Made by a program: the position numbers and the translations under genes
Source: an uncultured Methylococcaceae bacterium
Lineage (GTDB): Bacteria > Pseudomonadota > Gammaproteobacteria > Methylococcales > Methylococcaceae
Reading direction: 5' to 3'
Length of the DNA stretch: 7,168 bases
Assembly (NCBI GenBank): GCA_903910005.1
Contig: CAIVXW010000409.1
Coordinates: 1 to 7,168, forward strand
The notes under the pieces: generated by a model
Told to the model about the DNA's origin: nothing
Databases searched by the model: none
What the model saw: only the letters and a program-made list of their open reading frames with translations
Part shown: piece by piece, positions 5,500 through 7,168 of the stretch
Layout: every line of letters starts with the position of its first letter
Position numbering within the stretch: position 1 is the first letter of the stretch

Positions 5500-6772
5500 T
5501 CCACCCTTTATTCAATCCATACAGATTCACAAGGTACGCCACCTGCACGATATGTTCATTCCGCTTGATGAATCCCGTCCCCGCCACCTGATTCTCACCG
5601 GCCCCAATGGTAGCGGAAAAACATCAGTATTATGGTTCATAAAGGATTATCTTGAAGGTATTCACAGCAAGGAATTATTTCAGACTCAAAACTGGAAGAT
5701 AAATATTGATAACCTTGAAAACCAGCAACGACAACTGGAATCATCTCTGGCCGGTGCCCTATCTGAAGAAGAACGAACCGGGCTGCAAAACAAACTTGTC
5801 AATACGTCCAGTAGTATTCAACACTTCAAAAACATGCTTGCCGGATTTGATTCCCTGACCCTGAAAATATCGGGAATGGCGACGCTGGCGGATTCCCATG
5901 CCAAAGGCGAGTATCTACTGGGTTATTTCGAGGCTCGACGTACCGCGCAAATTCAGCCTGTAACCGGAGCGCAAAAACTGGATTTGCCGAAAAACAATCC
6001 CATCGAAACCAGCCAGAATGCAATAGGCTCACGCTTTCTGCAATTTCTGGTCAATCAGGAAAACCGGGCGGCACTCTTGTTGCGCAAAGGAGATATGGAA
6101 GGCGTCAAGGCCATTCAGAACTGGATGGATCAAATTACCACAAAGTTTCGTGACATCTTCCAGGACGAGCAGCTAAAACTGGAGTATGACATTGATAACT
6201 TTGATTTTCTTGTCAGCATTCCCGGACGGGAACCTTTCCGGCTAATCAACAACCAGCTATCCGATGGTTTTTCTTCCATCATTCAAATTGTGGCTGAACT
6301 TTTGTTGCGTATGGAAGCCGTGACGCCAGGCAGGTATGAAGTCCCGGGAATCGTCTTGATTGATGAAATCGAAACCCACCTGCACATCCGTCTGCAAAAA
6401 ATAATCCTGCCTTTTCTTGTAACATTTTTCCCGCATATCCAGTTCATTGTCACCACCCATTCGCCATTTATTCTAACATCCCTGAATGATGCCATTGTTT
6501 TTGACCTTGAGTCGCTGGATCGCCGGGAAAACATGGCACCTATGGCGGTCAGCACGGTGATAGAGGACTACTTTGATCTCGATCAGTATTCCGATGAAAT
6601 AAAAAATGTAATATCCCGCTATAAAATACTGTCCGAGAAAACAGAACTGAGCCTTCAGGAAAGCGAGGAAATAGAAGCACTACGTAAAAAACTGGATCCC
6701 ATGGATAATGACACAGCACCAGAACTGGCAAGCTACTACCGTCATTTACGTGCCCGGGAGACAATGCGTTGA
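5489..6772 (+). CDS. AAA/ABC-type ATPase, PtuA-like component of a Septu-type defence pair
   Basis: 427 residues of the RecF/OLD-like ABC ATPase group (AAA_21/AAA_15 type). Motifs in order: N-terminal IQSIQIHKVRHLHDMFIPL strand pair (8-26), Walker A GPNGSGKT (38-45), a polar probable coiled-coil hairpin about 74-116 inserted after it, ABC-signature-like NQLSDGFSSIIQI (255-267), Walker B GIVLIDEIETHLH (287-299, with D292 and E293), and H-loop VTTHSPF (321-327, H324). The C-terminus from 365 is charged and helical. No TOPRIM nuclease domain follows, unlike OLD nucleases; the nuclease is supplied by the next gene, which starts inside this gene's end. In Septu, the PtuA ATPase assembles with the PtuB HNH nuclease and restricts phage by nucleic acid cleavage. 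Base composition is more AT-rich than the upstream operon (20 G/C in 5641-5700), pointing to separate origin. The start is the ATG in the second repeat copy, with a weak ribosome binding site. Confidence 0.85.
   Translation: MDYSPPFIQSIQIHKVRHLHDMFIPLDESRPRHLILTGPNGSGKTSVLWFIKDYLEGIHSKELFQTQNWKINIDNLENQQRQLESSLAGALSEEERTGLQNKLVNTSSSIQHFKNMLAGFDSLTLKISGMATLADSHAKGEYLLGYFEARRTAQIQPVTGAQKLDLPKNNPIETSQNAIGSRFLQFLVNQENRAALLLRKGDMEGVKAIQNWMDQITTKFRDIFQDEQLKLEYDIDNFDFLVSIPGREPFRLINNQLSDGFSSIIQIVAELLLRMEAVTPGRYEVPGIVLIDEIETHLHIRLQKIILPFLVTFFPHIQFIVTTHSPFILTSLNDAIVFDLESLDRRENMAPMAVSTVIEDYFDLDQYSDEIKNVISRYKILSEKTELSLQESEEIEALRKKLDPMDNDTAPELASYYRHLRARETMR
6756..6760 (+). promoter_or_regulatory. Ribosome binding site fixing the TTG start of the HNH gene
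   Basis: GGGAG lies 8 bases upstream of TTG at 6769, inside the last codons of the ATPase gene. I found no in-frame ATG or other well-placed start nearby, so this site decides the start. The TTG overlaps the TGA stop of the ATPase gene in the four bases TTGA, the usual arrangement for coupled translation of two subunits. Confidence 0.65.
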
Positions 6773-7168
6773 TATACGTCAAAAAAACGGATGGAACCCG
6801 GCTTCAACTACTGCTTGATAAAGCGAAAGTAAGGGATACTGAAAACACATACCGCAGTGGAGTTATTTACGAGCAAATCAGGGATGATTTTCATGGCAAG
6901 TGTTATATCTGTGAGAGCGATGAAGTCATGTCCATACAAATAGAACACTTTGAACCGCATCGTGGAAATAAGGACAGGAAATTCGACTGGAAAAACCTGT
7001 TTTATTCCTGCGCCCATTGCAACAGCATAAAAGGCCATCAATTCTGGCCATTGCTGAATTGTACGGATATTGACGATCAGATATGGGAATCGATTGAAAT
7101 TGAATTGACGCTGTTTCCAAAAACAGTAGTCACGGTAAAACTGAGTGCCGACTGCCCCAGGCTCGCAG
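6769..7168 (+). CDS. HNH endonuclease, PtuB-like, 3' end beyond window
   Basis: The frame is open from TTG at 6769 to the right edge: 133 codons, no stop reached. The translation begins (M)IYVKKTDGTRLQLLLDKAK. The nuclease core is clear: zinc-type knuckle CYIC (C45, C48), IEHFEPHRG (58-66, H60 as the first H), WKNLF (74-78, N76), and SCAHCNSIKGHQFWP (80-94, with C81, C84 and H83). The spacing Cx2C - EHFxPH - N - CxHCNxxKG is that of HNH proteins paired with ABC-type ATPases, as in PtuB of Septu and the effectors of some retrons. The expected role is metal-dependent DNA or tRNA cleavage, controlled by the ATPase partner. All core HNH residues are present, so the protein looks active. The gene is AT-rich like the ATPase gene and overlaps it by 4 bases. 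Its C-terminal part and full length cannot be judged. Confidence 0.85.
   Translation, partial: MIYVKKTDGTRLQLLLDKAKVRDTENTYRSGVIYEQIRDDFHGKCYICESDEVMSIQIEHFEPHRGNKDRKFDWKNLFYSCAHCNSIKGHQFWPLLNCTDIDDQIWESIEIELTLFPKTVVTVKLSADCPRLA

Overview
The window appears to be an accessory, defence-island-like stretch of a bacterial chromosome. Codon use, moderate-to-high GC and a dispersed-type palindromic repeat would fit a gammaproteobacterium, but nothing here proves the taxon. All full-length genes lie on the + strand. A truncated transposase N-terminus points the other way at the left edge, which is a common boundary for acquired islands.

Layout: (1) bases 1-142, minus strand: the first 47 residues of an IS1634/DUF4277-type transposase that runs off the window. 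(2) 143-356: intergenic, with a 13-base palindrome just before the first + strand gene. (3) 357-5350: a tight three-gene operon coding for a 513-residue GTPase-like P-loop protein, a 212-residue protein whose C-terminus resembles the GrpE beta-domain, and a 917-residue Hsp70/actin-fold ATPase carrying a DUF1566/Lcl_C-like domain (WRLP motif) in its N-terminal extension. (4) 5351-5488: a spacer with a strong cloverleaf-like palindrome, flanked by an exact 11-base direct repeat that copies the first codons of the next gene. (5) 5489-6772 and 6769-7168 (open at the right edge): an ABC/RecF-type AAA ATPase and an HNH endonuclease, overlapping by 4 bases. This is the arrangement of the PtuA-PtuB (Septu) anti-phage pair.

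How the parts may work together: the first three genes look like a self-contained NTPase machine, in which an Hsp70-like ATPase has its own diverged GrpE-like exchange factor and a GTPase. I do not recognise this trio as a named system, so it is the main candidate for something undescribed. The ATPase-HNH pair resembles a known nuclease defence module. Its AT-richer composition suggests a separate origin. However, a relic of its start codon sits 25 bases after the Hsp70 stop behind a better ribosome binding site, which suggests that all five genes once formed one continuous operon, before a repeat element split it.

Motif calls are read directly from the translations. Family names rest on remembered family signatures, since no database search was possible.
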